A DNA stretch of 64,000 bases from Limnoperna fortunei (taxonomy: Eukaryota > Mollusca > Bivalvia > Mytilida > Modiolidae): NCBI GenBank assembly GCA_944474755.1, contig OX104122.1, forward strand, positions 3,869,223-3,933,222. Direction: 5' to 3'. The position numbers and the translations under genes are program-made. Below, in pieces: positions 12,114 to 24,188 of this stretch. Numbering within the stretch: the first letter of the stretch is position 1; each line of letters begins with the position of its first letter. The notes beneath the pieces were generated by a model. That model was not told the DNA's origin. It worked only from the letters and a program-made list of their open reading frames with translations, and ran no database searches.

Positions 12114-12313
12114 TGATGCTTTGCATCAAAAGTTTTCTTGTTCACTTTGTTCCTGTTTTTTGACAATATCAACCTCCGGACGAAAAAAAATCAATATCAG
12201 CATTAAGCAGATTTTGATCACGTTATTTCATTTTGATCAAGTGACGCGTAATTGCCGTAGAGCTCACCGCTCTTCGCGGGCAGCTACGCTGCCCCGCTGC
12301 GAGCTGTGCTCGC
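12114..12313. repeat. Cluster of short perfect hairpins
   Basis: Three perfect stems lie within 200 bases: TGATGC/GCATCA at 12114-12119 and 12123-12128; GGGCAGC/GCTGCCC at 12278-12284 and 12288-12294 with loop TAC; GCGAGC/GCTCGC at 12299-12304 and 12308-12313 with loop TGT. A 6-bp palindrome GAGCTC lies at 12260-12265. An AT-rich tail (ATCAAAAAATTTTTATTAAAG) follows, then satellite B resumes. Adjacent GC hairpins next to a sharp AT-rich boundary are typical of mobile-element ends, including Helitron-like ones, but no canonical CTRR end is seen. Confidence 0.5.
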
Positions 12314-12342
12314 TATTATCAAAAAATTTTTATTAAAGAAGT

Positions 12343-12373
12343 ATGAGCAGGTCCTCCATAACACCTACCTGCA
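12343..12373 (-). repeat. Single inverted satellite B unit at array junction
   Basis: ATGAGCAGGTCCTCCATAAC followed by ACCTACCTGCAG is the reverse complement of a satellite B unit (GTAGGTGTTATGGAGGACC then TGCTCAT). The next bases continue in forward orientation with GGACTGGCTCATACTGTAG. An orientation switch exactly at the junction suggests a rearrangement or a fold-back repair event. Confidence 0.75.
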
Positions 12374-12500
12374 GTGCAGGACTGGCTCATACTGTAGGAA
12401 AGTGTGATAGAGGGCCGGTTTATACTAAGTTAATTGTGATGGAGGACCGGCTCATACTGTACATGTAGTTAATTGTGATGGAAGACCGGCTTATACTGTT

Positions 12501-12514
12501 GTGTGTGTGTGTGT
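12501..12514. repeat. (GT)7 microsatellite inside satellite B
   Basis: A pure GT run replaces part of a unit between ATACTGTT and GATTGAGG. It probably expanded from the GTGTG of the unit by slippage. Confidence 0.9.
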
Positions 12515-12632
12515 GATTGAGGACAACTCAAACTGTAAGTGTGATTGTGGACCTGCTCATACAGTAGGTAAGTGTGATGTAGGACTGGCTTATACTGTAG
12601 GTAAGTATGTAGAGGACCGGCTCATACTGTAG

Positions 12633-12896
12633 GTAAGTGTGATGGTGGACCTGCTCATTTTGTAGGTAAGTGTGATGGAGGACCGGCTCATACTGTAGGT
12701 AAGTGTGATGGTGGACCTGCTCATTTTGTAGGTAAGTGTGATGGAGGACCGGCTCATACTGTAGGTAAGTGTGATGGTGGACCTGCTCATTTTGTAGGTA
12801 AGTGTGATGGAGGACCGGCTCATACTGTAGGTAAGTGTGATGGTGGACCTGCTCATTTTGTAGGTAAGTGTGATTGAGGACCGGCTCATACTGCAG
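12633..12896 (+). repeat. Satellite B dimer higher-order repeat (66 bp, four copies)
   Basis: Two unit types alternate strictly: one with GGTGGACCTGCTCATTTTG and one with GGAGGACCGGCTCATACTG. Unit starts fall at 12633, 12666, 12699, 12732, 12765, 12798, 12831 and 12864. The pairs are almost identical, so the dimer was amplified more recently than the rest of the array. It yields the 22-residue minus-strand period. Confidence 0.93.
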
Positions 12897-13094
12897 GTAA
12901 GTTGGATGTAGGACAGTCTTGTATGGTAGGTAAGTGTGATGGATTACCGCCCCATACTGTAGGCAAGTGTGATGGATTACCGGCTCACACTTTAGGTAGC
13001 TGTGATGGAAGACCGGCTCATACTGTAGGCTAGTGCGACGGAGGACCGGTGCATACTGTAAATAAGGGTGATTGAGAACTATCATATACTGTAG

Positions 13095-13387
13095 CTAAAT
13101 CAGACATATTTAAGACTTCAATATTTCATTAATGCGGGAATTTTCAAATGCCGCAAGTTACGACAAACACATTAGTGCACAGTGCTGTTCATTGTAATTT
13201 GTAGCCTCGCGGGATTTAATGAAATAATTTCCTCTGGCATGAATATATACTGATTTTACCACGAGATGATCCAAATATTTTACCCAAGCGTATGCAAATG
13301 ATAAAATGTGGGCAGCATGAGCCAACAGGTGTTAAAATTTGCATCATTACTACATTATACTTGTCTTTTTATCTCTGTTCTCGTGAC
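13095..13387. other. Spacer between satellite B and the GAACCGCCTCCT repeats
   Basis: AT-rich unique-looking DNA with nothing supported in it. Confidence 0.5.
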
Positions 13388-13602
13388 GGTGGAACCGCCT
13401 CCTCTTTTTATGTGTGCATGTTTTGAATGTATCTGTGTTCTCAGAACCGTGGAACCGCCTCCTCTCTGTATGTATTCATGTTCTAAATGTATCTGTTATC
13501 GTTTCTCTATATGTGCATGTTTTTAATGTATGTTTGATCTCATCACCGTCGAACCGCCTCCTTTCTTTATTTGTATGTATTTTAATTGTATATGTGTACT
13601 TT
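13388..13602 (+). repeat. Three diverged copies of a GAACCGCCTCCT block
   Basis: GAACCGCCTCCT begins at 13392, 13452 and 13551 (spacings 60 and 99 bp), each followed by a T-rich segment with TTTATTTGTATGT or TGTGTGCATGTTTT and AATGTAT. Copies are well diverged. Overlapping 72- and 98-codon plus frames here (Cys/Val-rich) are artefacts of the repeat and run into satellite C. Confidence 0.7.
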
Positions 13603-14400
13603 GAGTATGCACTCTGCTGCCGCTCCTGTTATAAGACTGTTGGTATGCACTCTGCTGCCGCTCCCGTTATAAGACTGTTGGTATGCACTCTGCTACCGCT
13701 CCCGTTATAAGACTGTTGGTATGCACACTGCTGCCGCTCCTGTTATAAGACTGTTGGTATGCACACTGCTGCCGCTCCTGTTCTAAGACTGTTTTATGCA
13801 CTCTGCTGCGGCTATCGTTATAAAACTGTTGGTATGCACTCTGCTGCCGCTACCGTTATAAGACTGTTGTTATGCACTCTGCTGCCGCTACCGTTATAAG
13901 ACTGTTGGTATGCACCCTGCTGCCGCTGCCGTTCTAAGACTGTTAGTATGCAGCCTGCTGCCGCTTCCGTTACAAGACTGTTGGTATGCACCCTGCTGCC
14001 GCTCCCGATCTAAGACTGTTGGTATGCACTCTGCTGCCGCTACCGTTATAAGACTGTTGGTATGCACTCTGCTGCCGCTACCGTTATAAGACTGTTGGTA
14101 TGCACCCTGCTGCCGCTCCCGATCTAAGACTGTTAGTATGCAGCCTGCTGCCGCTTCCGTTACAAGACTGTTGGTATGCACCCTGCTGCCGCTCCCGATC
14201 TAAGACTGTTGGTATGCACTCTGCTGCCGCTACCGTTATAAGACTGTTGGTATGCACTCTGCTGCCGCTACCGTTATAAGACTGTTGGTATGCACCCTGC
14301 TGCCGCTCCCGATCTAAGACTGTTGGTATGCACTCTGCTGCCGCTACCGTTATAAGACTGTTGGTATGCACTCTGCTGCCGCTTCCGTTACAAGACTGTT
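13603..14400 (+). repeat. Satellite C left edge: GTTGGTATGCACTC-type units
   Basis: The first about 20 units are dominated by the subtype with CTGTTGGTATGCACTCTGC and CCGCTACCGTTATAAG. The same subtype reappears only as short clusters inside the array, for example near 22990, 28580, 31260, 41450, 42550, 43610, 44830, 46280, 48270, 49730 and 52560. The edge block shows its own local duplication: a run of about five units (190 bp) recurs around 13980-14370. Confidence 0.8.
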
Positions 14401-15850
14401 AGTATGCACCATGCTGCCGCTCCCGTTATAAGACTGTTAGTGTGCACCCTGCTGCTGCTTCCGTTATAAGACTGTTAGTATGCACCCTGCTGCCGCTCCA
14501 ATCATAAGACTGTAAGTATGCACCCTGCTGCCGCTCCAGTTATAAGACTGTTAGTATGCACCCTGCTGCCGCTCCCGTTATAAGAATGTAACTATGCACC
14601 CTGCTGCTGCTCCCGTTATAAGACTGTTAGTATCCACACTGCTGCCGCGCCCGTTATAAGGCTGTTAGTATGCACCCTGCTGCCGCACCCGTTATAAGAC
14701 TGTTAGTATGCAGCCTGCTGCCGCTTCCGTTACAAGACTGTTGGTATGCACCCTGCTGCCGCTCCCGATCTAAGACTGTAGGTATGCAATCTGCTGCCGC
14801 TACCGTTATAAGACTGTTGGTATGCACTCTGCTGCCGCTACCGTTATAAGACTGTTAGTATGCACCATGCTGCCGTGCTCGTTATAAGACTGTTAGTATG
14901 CACCCTGCTGCCGCACCCGTTATAAGACTGTTAGTATGCAGCCTGCTGCCGCTTCCGTTACAAGACTGTTGGTATGCACCCTGCTGCCGCTCCCCTTATA
15001 AGACTGTTAGTATGCACCCTGCTGCCGCTCCCGTTATCAGACTGTAAGTATGCACCCTGCTGCCGCTCCCGTTATAAGACTGTTAGTATGCACCCTGCTG
15101 CCGCTCCCGTTATAAGTCTGTTAGTATGCACCATGCTGCCGCTCCCGTTATAAGTCTGTTAGTATGCACCATGCTGCCGCTCCTGTTATAAGACTATAAG
15201 TATGCACCCTGCTGCCGCTCCTGTTATAAGACTGTTAGCATGCACCCTGCTGCCGCTCTCGCAATAAGACTGTAAGTATGCATCCTGCTGCCGCTCCCCT
15301 TATAAGACTGTTAGTATATGCACCCTGCTGCCGCTCCCGTTATCAGACTCTTAGTATGCACCCTGCTGGCGCTCCCGTATAAGACTGTAAGTATGCACCC
15401 TGCTGCCGCTCAACATAATACTGTAAGTATGCACCCTGCTGCCTCTCCCTATATAAGACTGGAAGTATGCACTCTGCTGCCGCTCCCGTTATAAGACTGT
15501 TAGTATGCATCCTGCTGCCGCTCCGGTTATAAGACTGTAAGTATGCACCCTGCTACCGCTCCCGTTATAAGACTGTTAGTATGCACCCTGCTGCCGCTCC
15601 CGTTATAAGACTGTAAGTATGCACCCTGCTGCCGCTCCCCTTATAAGACTGTTAGTATGCACCCTGCTGCCGCTCCCGTTATCAGACTGTAAGTATGCAC
15701 CCTGCTGCCGCTCCCGTTATAAGACTGTTAGTATGCACCCTGCAGCCGCTCCCGTTATAAGACTGTTAGTATGCACCCTGCTGCCGCTCCCGTTATAAGA
15801 CTGTTAGTATGCATCCTGCTGCCGCTCCGGTTATAAGACTGTAAGTATGC

Positions 15851-18800
15851 ACCCTTCTACCGCTCCCGTTATCAGACTCTTAGTATGCACCCTGCTGGCG
15901 CTCCCGTATAAGCTGTAAGTATGCACCCTGCTGCCGCTCAACATAATACTGTAAGTATGCACCCTGCTGCCTCTCCCTATATAAGACTGGAAGTATGCAC
16001 CCTGCTTCCGCTCCCGTTATAAGACTGTTAGTATGCATCCTGCTGCCGCTCCGGTTATAAGACTGTAAGTATGCACCCTGCTACCGCTCCCGTTATAAGA
16101 CTGTTAGTATGCACCCTGCTGCCGCTCTCGCAATAAGACTGTAAGTATGCATCCTGCTGCCGCTCCCCTTATAAGACTGTTAGTATGCACCCTGCTGCCG
16201 CTCCCGTTATCAGACTGTATGTATGCACCCTGCTGCCGCTCCCGTTATAAGACTGTTAGTATGCACCCTGCAGCCGCTCCCGTTATAAGACTGTTAGTAT
16301 GCACACTGCTGCCGCTCCCGTTATAAGACTGTTAGTATGAACCCTGCAGCCGCTCCCGTTATAAGACTGTAAGTATGCACCCTGTTGCCGCTCCGGTTAT
16401 AAGACTGTAAGTATGCACCCTGCTGCCGCTCCCCTTATAAGACTGTTAGTATGCACCCTGCTGCCGCTCCCGTTATCAGACTGTAAGTATGCACCCTGCT
16501 GCCGCTCCCGTTATAAGACTGTTAGTATGCACCCTGCAGCCGCTCCCGTTATAAGACTGTTAGTATGCACCCTGCTGCCGCTCCCGTTATAAGACTGTTA
16601 GTTTGCACCCTGCTGCCGCTCCCGTTATAAGACTTTTAGTATGCACCCTGCTGCTCCTCCCGTTATAAGACTGTTAGTATGAAACTTGTTGCCGCTCCCG
16701 TTATAAGACTATAAGTATGCACCCTGCTGCCTCTTCCGTTATAAGATTGTAAGTATGCATCCTGCTGCCGCTCCTGTTATAAGACTGTTAGCATGCACCC
16801 TGCTGCCGCTCTCGCAATAAGACTGTTAGTATATGCACCCTGCTGCCGCTCCCGTTATCAGACTCTTAGTATGAACCCTGCTGGCGCACCCATATAAGAC
16901 TGTAAGTATGCACCCTGCTGCCGCTCAACATAATACTGTAAGAATGCATCCTGCTGCCGCTCCGGTTATAAGACTGTAGGTATGCACCCTGTTACCGCTC
17001 CCGTTATAAGACTGTTAGTATGCACCCTGCTGCCGCTCCCGTTATTAGACTGTAAGTATGCACCCTGCTGCCGCTCCCCTTATAAGACTGTTAGTATGCA
17101 CCCTGCTGCCGCTCCCGTTATCAGACTGTAAGTATGCACCCTGCTTCCGCTCCCGTTATAAGACTGTTAGTATGCACCCTGCAGCCGCTCCCGTTATAAG
17201 ACTGTTAGTATGCACCCTGCTGCCGCTCCCGTTATAAGAGTGTTAGTATGCACCCTGCAGCCGCTCCCGTTATAATACTGTTAGTATGCACCCTGCTGCC
17301 GCTCCCGTTATCAGACTGTAAGTATGCACCCTGCTTCCGCTCCCGTTATAAGACTGTTAGTATGCACCCTGCAGCCGCTCCCGTTATAAGACTGTTAGTA
17401 TGCACCCTGCTGCCGCTCCCGTTATAAGACTGTAAGTATGCACCCTGTTGCCGCTCCGGTTATAAGACTGTTAGTATGAACCCTGCTGCCGCTCCCATTA
17501 TAAGACTGTTAGTATGCACCATGCTGGCACTCCCGTTATAAGACTGTAACTATGCACCCTGCAGCCGCTTCCGTTATAAGACTGTTAGTATGCACCCTGC
17601 TGCCGCTCCTGTTATAAGACTGTTAGTATGTACCCTGCTGTCGCCCCCGTTATAAGACTAAGTATGCACCTTGCTGCCGCTCCCCTTATAAGACTGTTAG
17701 TATGCACCCTGCTGCCGCTCCCGTTATCAGACTGTTAGTATGCACCCTGCTGCCGCTCAACATAATACTGAAAGTATGCACCCTGCTGCCACTCCCTTCT
17801 TAAGACTGTTAGTATGCATCATGCTGCCGCTCCCGTTATAAGACTGTTAGTATGCACCCTGCTGCCGCTCCCGGTATAAGACTGTAAGTATGCACCTGCT
17901 GCCGCTCCCGTTATAAGACTTTTAGTATGCACCCTGCTGCTCCTCCCGTTATAAGACTGTTAGTATGAAACTTGTTGCCGCTCCCGTTATAAGACTATAA
18001 GTATGCACCCTGCTGCCGCTCCTGTTATAAGACTGTTAGCATGCACCCTGCTGCCGCTCTCGCAATAAGACTGTAAGTATGCATCCTGCTGCCGCTCGCC
18101 TTATAAGACTGTTAGTATATGCACCCTGTTGCCGCTCCCGTTATCAGACTCTTAGTATGCACCCTGCTGGCGCTCCCGTATAAGACTGTAAGTATGCACC
18201 CTGCTGCCTCTCCCTATATAAGACTGGAAGTATGCACCCTGCTGCCGCTCCCGTTATAAGACTGTTAGTATGCATCCTGCTGCCGCTCCGGTTATAAGAC
18301 TGTAAGTATGCACCCTGATACCGCTCCCGTTATCAGACTCTTAGTATACACCCTGCTGGCGCTCCCGTATAAGCTGTAAGTATGCACCCTGCTGCCGCTC
18401 AACATAATACTGTAAGTATGCACCCTGCTGCCTCTCCCTATATAAGACTGGAAGTATGCACCCTGCTTCCGCTCCCGTTATAAGACTGTTAGTATGCATC
18501 CTGCTGCCGCTCCGGTTATAAGACTGTAAGTATGCACCCTGCTGCCGCTCCCGTTATAAGTCTGTTAGTATGCACCATGCTGCCGCTCCCATTATAAGCC
18601 TTTTAGTATGCACCCTGCTGCTCCTCCCGTTATAAGACTGTTAGTATGAAACTTGTTGCCGCTCCCGTTATAAGACTATAAGTATGCACCCTGCTGCCGC
18701 TCCTGTTATAAGACTGTTAGCATGCACCCTGCTGCCGCTCTCGCAATAAGACTGTAAGTATGCATCCTGCTGCCGCTCCCCTTATAAGACTGTTAGTATG

Positions 18801-20830
18801 TGCACCCTGCTGCCGCTCCCGTTATCAGACTCTTAGTATGCACCCTGCTGGCGCTCCCGTATAAGACTGTAAGTATGCACCCTGCTGCCGCTCAACATAA
18901 TACTGTAAGTATGCACCCTGCTGCCTCTCCCTATATAAGACTGGAAGTATGCACCCTGCTGCCGCTCCCGTTATAAGACTGTTAGTATGCATCCTGCTGC
19001 CGCTCCGGTTATAAGACTGTAAGTATGCACCCTTCTACCGCTCCCGTTATCAGACTCTTAGTATGCACCCTGCTGGCGCTCCCGTATAAGCTGTAAGTAT
19101 GCACCCTGCTGCCGCTCAACATAATACTGTAAGTATGCACCCTGCTGCCTCTCCCTATATAAGACTGGAAGTATGCACCCTGCTTCCGCTCCCGTTATAA
19201 GACTGTTAGTATGCATCCTGCTGCCGCTCCGGTTATAAGACTGTAAGTATGCACCCTGCTACCGCTCCCGTTATAAGACTGTTAGTATGCACCCTGCTGC
19301 CGCTCTCGCAATAAGACTGTATGCATCCTGCTGCCGCTCCCCTTATAAGACTGTTAGTATGCACCCTGCTGCCGCTCCCGTTATCAGACTGTAAGTATGC
19401 ACCCTGCTGCCGCTCCCGTTATAAGACTGTTAGTATGCACCCTGCAGCCGCTCCCGTTATAAGACTGTTAGTATGCACACTGCTGCCGCTCCCGTTATAA
19501 GACTGTTAGTATGAACCCTGCAGCCGCTCCCGTTATAAGACTGTAAGTATGCACCCTGTTGCCGCTCCGGTTATAAGACTGTAAGTATGGACCCCTGCTG
19601 CCGCTCCCCTTATAAGACTGTTAGTATGCACCCTGCTGCCGCTCCCGTTATCAGACTGTAAGTATGCACCCTGCTGCCGCTCCCGTTATAAGACTGTTAG
19701 TATGCACCCTGCAGCCGCTCCCGTTATAAGACTGTTAGTATGCACCCTGCTGCCGCTCCCGTTATAAGACTGTTAGTTTGCACCCTGCTGCCGCTCCCGT
19801 TATAAGACTTTTAGTATGCACCCTGCTGCTCCTCCCGTTATAAGACTGTTAGTATGAAACTTGTTGCCGCTCCCGTTATAAGACTATAAGTATGCACCCT
19901 GCTGCCTCTTCCGTTATAAGATTGTAAGTATGCATCCTGCTGCCGCTCCTGTTATAAGACTGTTAGCATGCACCCTGCTGCCGCTCTCGCAATAAGACTG
20001 TTAGTATATGCACCCTGCTGCCGCTCCCGTTATCAGACTCTTAGTATGAACCCTGCTGGCGCTCCCATATAAGACTGTAAGTATGCACCCTGCTGCCGCT
20101 CAACATAATACTGTAAGAATGCACCCTGCTGCCTCTCCCTATATAAGACTGGAAGTATGCACCCTGCTGCCGCTCCCGTTATAAGACTGTTAGTATGCAT
20201 CCTGCTGCCGCTCCGGTTATAAGACTGTAAGTATGCACCCTGTTACCGCTCCCGTTATAAGACTGTTAGTATGCACCCTGCTGCCGCTCCCGTTATTAGA
20301 CTGTAAGTATGCACCCTGCTGCCGCTCCCCTTATAAGACTGTTAGTATGCACCCTGCTGCCGCTCCCGTTATCAGACTGTAAGTATGCACCCTGCTTCCG
20401 CTCCCGTTATAAGACTGTTAGTATGCACCCTGCAGCCGCTCCCGTTATAAGACTGTTAGTATGCACCCTGCTGCCGCTCCCGTTATAAGACTGTTAGTAT
20501 GCACCCTGCAGCCGCTCCCGTTATAATACTGTTAGTATGCACCCTGCTGCCGCTCCCGTTATAAGACTGTAAGTATGCACCCTGTTGCCGCTCCGGTTAT
20601 AAGACTGTTAGTATGAACCCTGCTGCCGCTCCCATTATAAGACTGTTAGTATGCACCATGCTGGCACTCCCGTTATAAGACTGTAACTATGCACCCTGCA
20701 GCCGCTTCCGTTATAAGACTGTTAGTATGCACCCTGCTGCCGCTCCTGTTATAAGACTGTTAGTATGTACCCTGCTGTCGCCCCCGTTATAAGACTAAGT
20801 ATGCACCTTGCTGCCGCTCCCCTTATAAGA
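15851..20830 (+). repeat. Satellite C: duplicated block, 3.14-3.18 kb spacing
   Basis: Rare markers recur in the same order. ACCCTTCTACC is at 15851 and 19029 (3,178 bp). ATGAACCCTGCTGGCG is at 16871 and 20046 (3,175 bp). TCGCCCCCGTTATAAGACTA is at 17641 and 20778 (3,137 bp, one unit less). Small differences such as the 4-bp loss near 19318 explain the drift. This is a long higher-order repeat of more than 80 units. Confidence 0.85.
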
Positions 20831-23800
20831 CTGTTAGTATGCACCCTGCTGCCGCTCCCGTTATAAGACTGTTAGTATGCACCCTGCTTCCGCTCCCATT
20901 ATAAGACTGTTAGTATGCACCATGCTGGCACTCCCGTTATAAGACTGTAACTATGCACCCTGCAGCCTCTTCCGTTATAAGACTGTTAGTATGCACCCTG
21001 CTGCCGCTCCCGTTATAAGACTGTTAGTATGCACCCTGCTGTCGCCAACGTTATAAGACTAAGTATGCACCTTGCTGCCGCTCCCCTTATAAGACTGTTA
21101 GTATGCACCATGCTGCCGCTCCCGTTATCAGACTGTTAGTATGCACCCTGCTGCCGCTCAACATAATACTGAAAGTATGCACCCTGCTGCCTCTCCCTTT
21201 ATAAGACTGATAGTATGCATCATGCTGCCGCTCCCGTTATTAGACTGTTAGTATGCACCCAGCTGCCGCTCCCGTTATAAGAATGTAACTATGCACCCTG
21301 CTGCTGCTCCCGTTATAAGACTGTTAGTATCCACCCTGCTGCCGCGCCCGTTATAAGACTGTTAGTATGCACCCTGCAGCCGCACCCGGTATAAGACTGT
21401 TAGTATGCAGCCTGCTGCCGCTTCCGTTACAAGACTGTTGGTATGCACCCTGCTGCCGCTCCCGTTCTAAGACTGTTAGTATGCGACCTGCTGCCGCTCC
21501 CGTTATAAGACTGTAAGTGTGCACCCTGCTGCTGCTTCCGTTATAAGACTGTTAGTATGCACCCTGCTGCCGCTCCAATCATAAGACTGTAAGTATGCAC
21601 CCTGCTGCCGCTCCAGTTATAAGACTGTTAGTATGCACCCTGCTGCCGCTCCCGTTATAAGACTGTAACTATGCACCCTGCTGCCGCTTCCGTTACAAGA
21701 CTGTTAGTATGCACCCTGCTGTCGCTCCCGTTATAAGACTGTTAGTATGCAACCTGCTGCCGCTCCCGTTATAAGACTGTAAGTATGCACCCTGCTGCCG
21801 TTTCCGTTACAAGACTGTTAGTATGTACCCTGCTGCCGCTCCAGTTATAAGACTGTAAGTATGCACCCTGCTGCCGCTCCCGTTATAAGTCTGTTAGTAT
21901 GCACCATGCTGCCGCTCCCGTTATAAGACTTTTAGTATGCACCCTGCTGCTCCTCCCGTTATAAGACTGTTAGTATGAAACTTGTTGCCGCTCCCGTTAT
22001 AAGACTATAAGTATGCACCCTGCTGCCGCTCCTGTTATAAGACTGTTAGCATGCACCCTGCTGCCGCTCTCGCAATAAGACTGTAAGTATGCATCCTGCT
22101 GCCGCTCCCCTTATAAGACTGTTAGTATATGCACCCTGCTGCCGCTCCCGTTATCAGACTCTTAGTATGCACCCTGCTGGCGCTCCCGTATAAGACTGTA
22201 AGTATGCACCCTGCAACCGCTCAACATAATACTGTAAGTATGCACCCTGCTGCCTCTCCCTATATAAGACTGGAAGTATGCACCCTGCTGCCGCTCCCGT
22301 TATAAGACTGTTAGTATGCATCCTGCTGCCGCTCCGGTTATAAGACTGTAAGTATGCACCCTGCTACCGCTCCCGTTATCAGACTCTTAGTATGCACCCT
22401 GCTGGCGCTCCCGTATAAGCTGTAAGTATGCACCCTGCTGCCGCTCAACATAATAATGTAAGTATGCACCCTGCAGCCGCTCCCGTTATAAGACTGTTAG
22501 TATGCACCCTGCTGCCGCTTCCGTTATAAGACTGTTAGTATGCACCCTGCTGCCGCTCCCGTTATAAGACTGTAAGTATGCACCCTGTTGCCGTTCCGGT
22601 TATAAGACTGTTAGTATGAACCCTGCTACCGCTCCCATTATAAGACTGTTAGTATGCACCATGCTGGCACTCCCGTTATAAGACTGTAACTATGCACCCT
22701 GCAGCCGCTTCCGTTATAAGACTGTTAGTATGCACCCCGCTGCCGCTCCAGTTATAAGACTGTTAGTATGCACCCTGCTGCCGCTCCCGTTATAAGAATG
22801 TAACTATGCACCTTGCTGCTGCTCCCGTTATAAGACTGTTAGTATCCACCCTGCTGCCGCGCCCGTTATAAGACTGTTAGTATGCACCCTGCTGCCGCAC
22901 CAGTTATAAGACTGTTAGTATGCAGCCTGCTGCCGCTTCCGTTACAAGACTGTTGGTATGCACCCTGCTGCCGCTCCCGATCTAAGACTGTTGGTATGCA
23001 CTCTGCTGCCGCTACCGTTATAAGACTGTTGGTATGCACTCTGCTGCCGCTACCGTTATAAGACTGTTGGTATGCACCCTGCTGCCGCTCTCGTTCTAAG
23101 ACTGTTAGTATGCGACCTGCTGCCGCTCCCGTTATAAGACTGTAAGTGTGCACCCTGCTGCTGCTTCCGTTATAAGACTGTTAGTATGCACCCTGCTGCC
23201 GCTCCAATCATAAGACTGTAAGTATGCACCCTGCTGCCGCTTCCGTTACAGGACTGTTAGTATGCACCCTGCTGCCGCTCCCGTTATAAGACTGTTAGTA
23301 TGCAACCTGCTGCCGCTCCCGTTATAAGACTGTAAGTATGCACCCTGCTGCCGTTTCCGTTACAAGACTGTTAGTATGTACCCTGCTGCCGCTCCAGTTA
23401 TAAGACTGTAAGTATGCACCCTGCTGCCGCTCCCGTTATAAGTCTGTTAGTATGCACCATGCTGCCGCTCCCGTTATAAGACTTTTAGTATGCACCCTGC
23501 TGCCGCTCCCGTTATAAGACTGTTAGTATGAAACTTGTTGCCGCTCCCGTTATAAGACTATAAGTATGCACCCTGCTGCCTCTTCCGTTATAAGATTGTA
23601 AGTATGCATCCTGCTGCCGCTCCTGTTATAAGACTGTTAGCATGCACCCTGCTGCCGCTCTCGCAATAAGACTGTTAGTATATGCACCCTGCTGCCGCTC
23701 CCGTTATCAGACTCTTAGTATGCATCCTGCTGGCGCTCCCATATAAGACTGTAAGTATGCACCCTGCTGCCGCTCAACATAATACTGTAAGAATGCACCC

Positions 23801-24188
23801 TGCTGCCTCTCCCTATATAAGACTGGAAGTATGCACCATGCTGCCGCTCCCGTTATAAGACTGTTAGTATGCATCCTGCTGCCGCTCCGGTTATAAGACT
23901 GTAAGTATGCGCCCTGCTACCGCTCCCGTTATAAGACTGTTAGTATGCACCCTGCTGCCGCTCCCGTTATTAGACTGTAAGTATGCACCCTGCTGCCGCT
24001 CCCCTTATAAGACTGTTAGTATGCACCCTGCTGCCGCTCACGTTATCAGACTGTAAGTATGCACCCTGCTGCCGCTCCCGTTATAAGACTGTTAGTATGC
24101 ACCCTGCAGCCGCTCCCGTTATAAGACTGTTAGTATGCACCCTGCTGCCGCTCCCGTTATAAGACTGTTAGTATGCACCCTGCTGCCG

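Larger units (their letters stand above)
12374..13094 (+). repeat. Satellite B: main 33-bp array
   Basis: About 21-22 copies of a unit that begins GTAAGTGTGATGGAGGACCG and ends CATACTGTAG. The period is divisible by three, so the minus strand stays open for 186 codons (12528-13085) with an 11-residue motif such as HHTYLQYEPVL, and a second 99-codon minus frame overlaps it. There is no flanking gene context, and copies near the edges are degenerate, so the frame is attributed to the repeat. The sequence has no relation to satellite A despite the equal period. Confidence 0.95.

Noticed and set aside
12121..12336. 71-codon plus frame overlapping the hairpin cluster
   Set aside because: Composition follows the GC hairpins (RSSRAATLPRCELCS). 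No homology was recognised, and the length is within chance.
12528..13085. 185-residue minus-strand frame with HHTYLQYEPVL repeats
   Set aside because: It is the 33-bp satellite B read in an open frame. It has no unique N- or C-terminal domain, and a second overlapping frame on the same strand is also open.
13308..13710. 72- and 98-codon plus frames rich in Cys and Val
   Set aside because: They run across the GAACCGCCTCCT repeats into satellite C and change frame with them, so they are not a gene.
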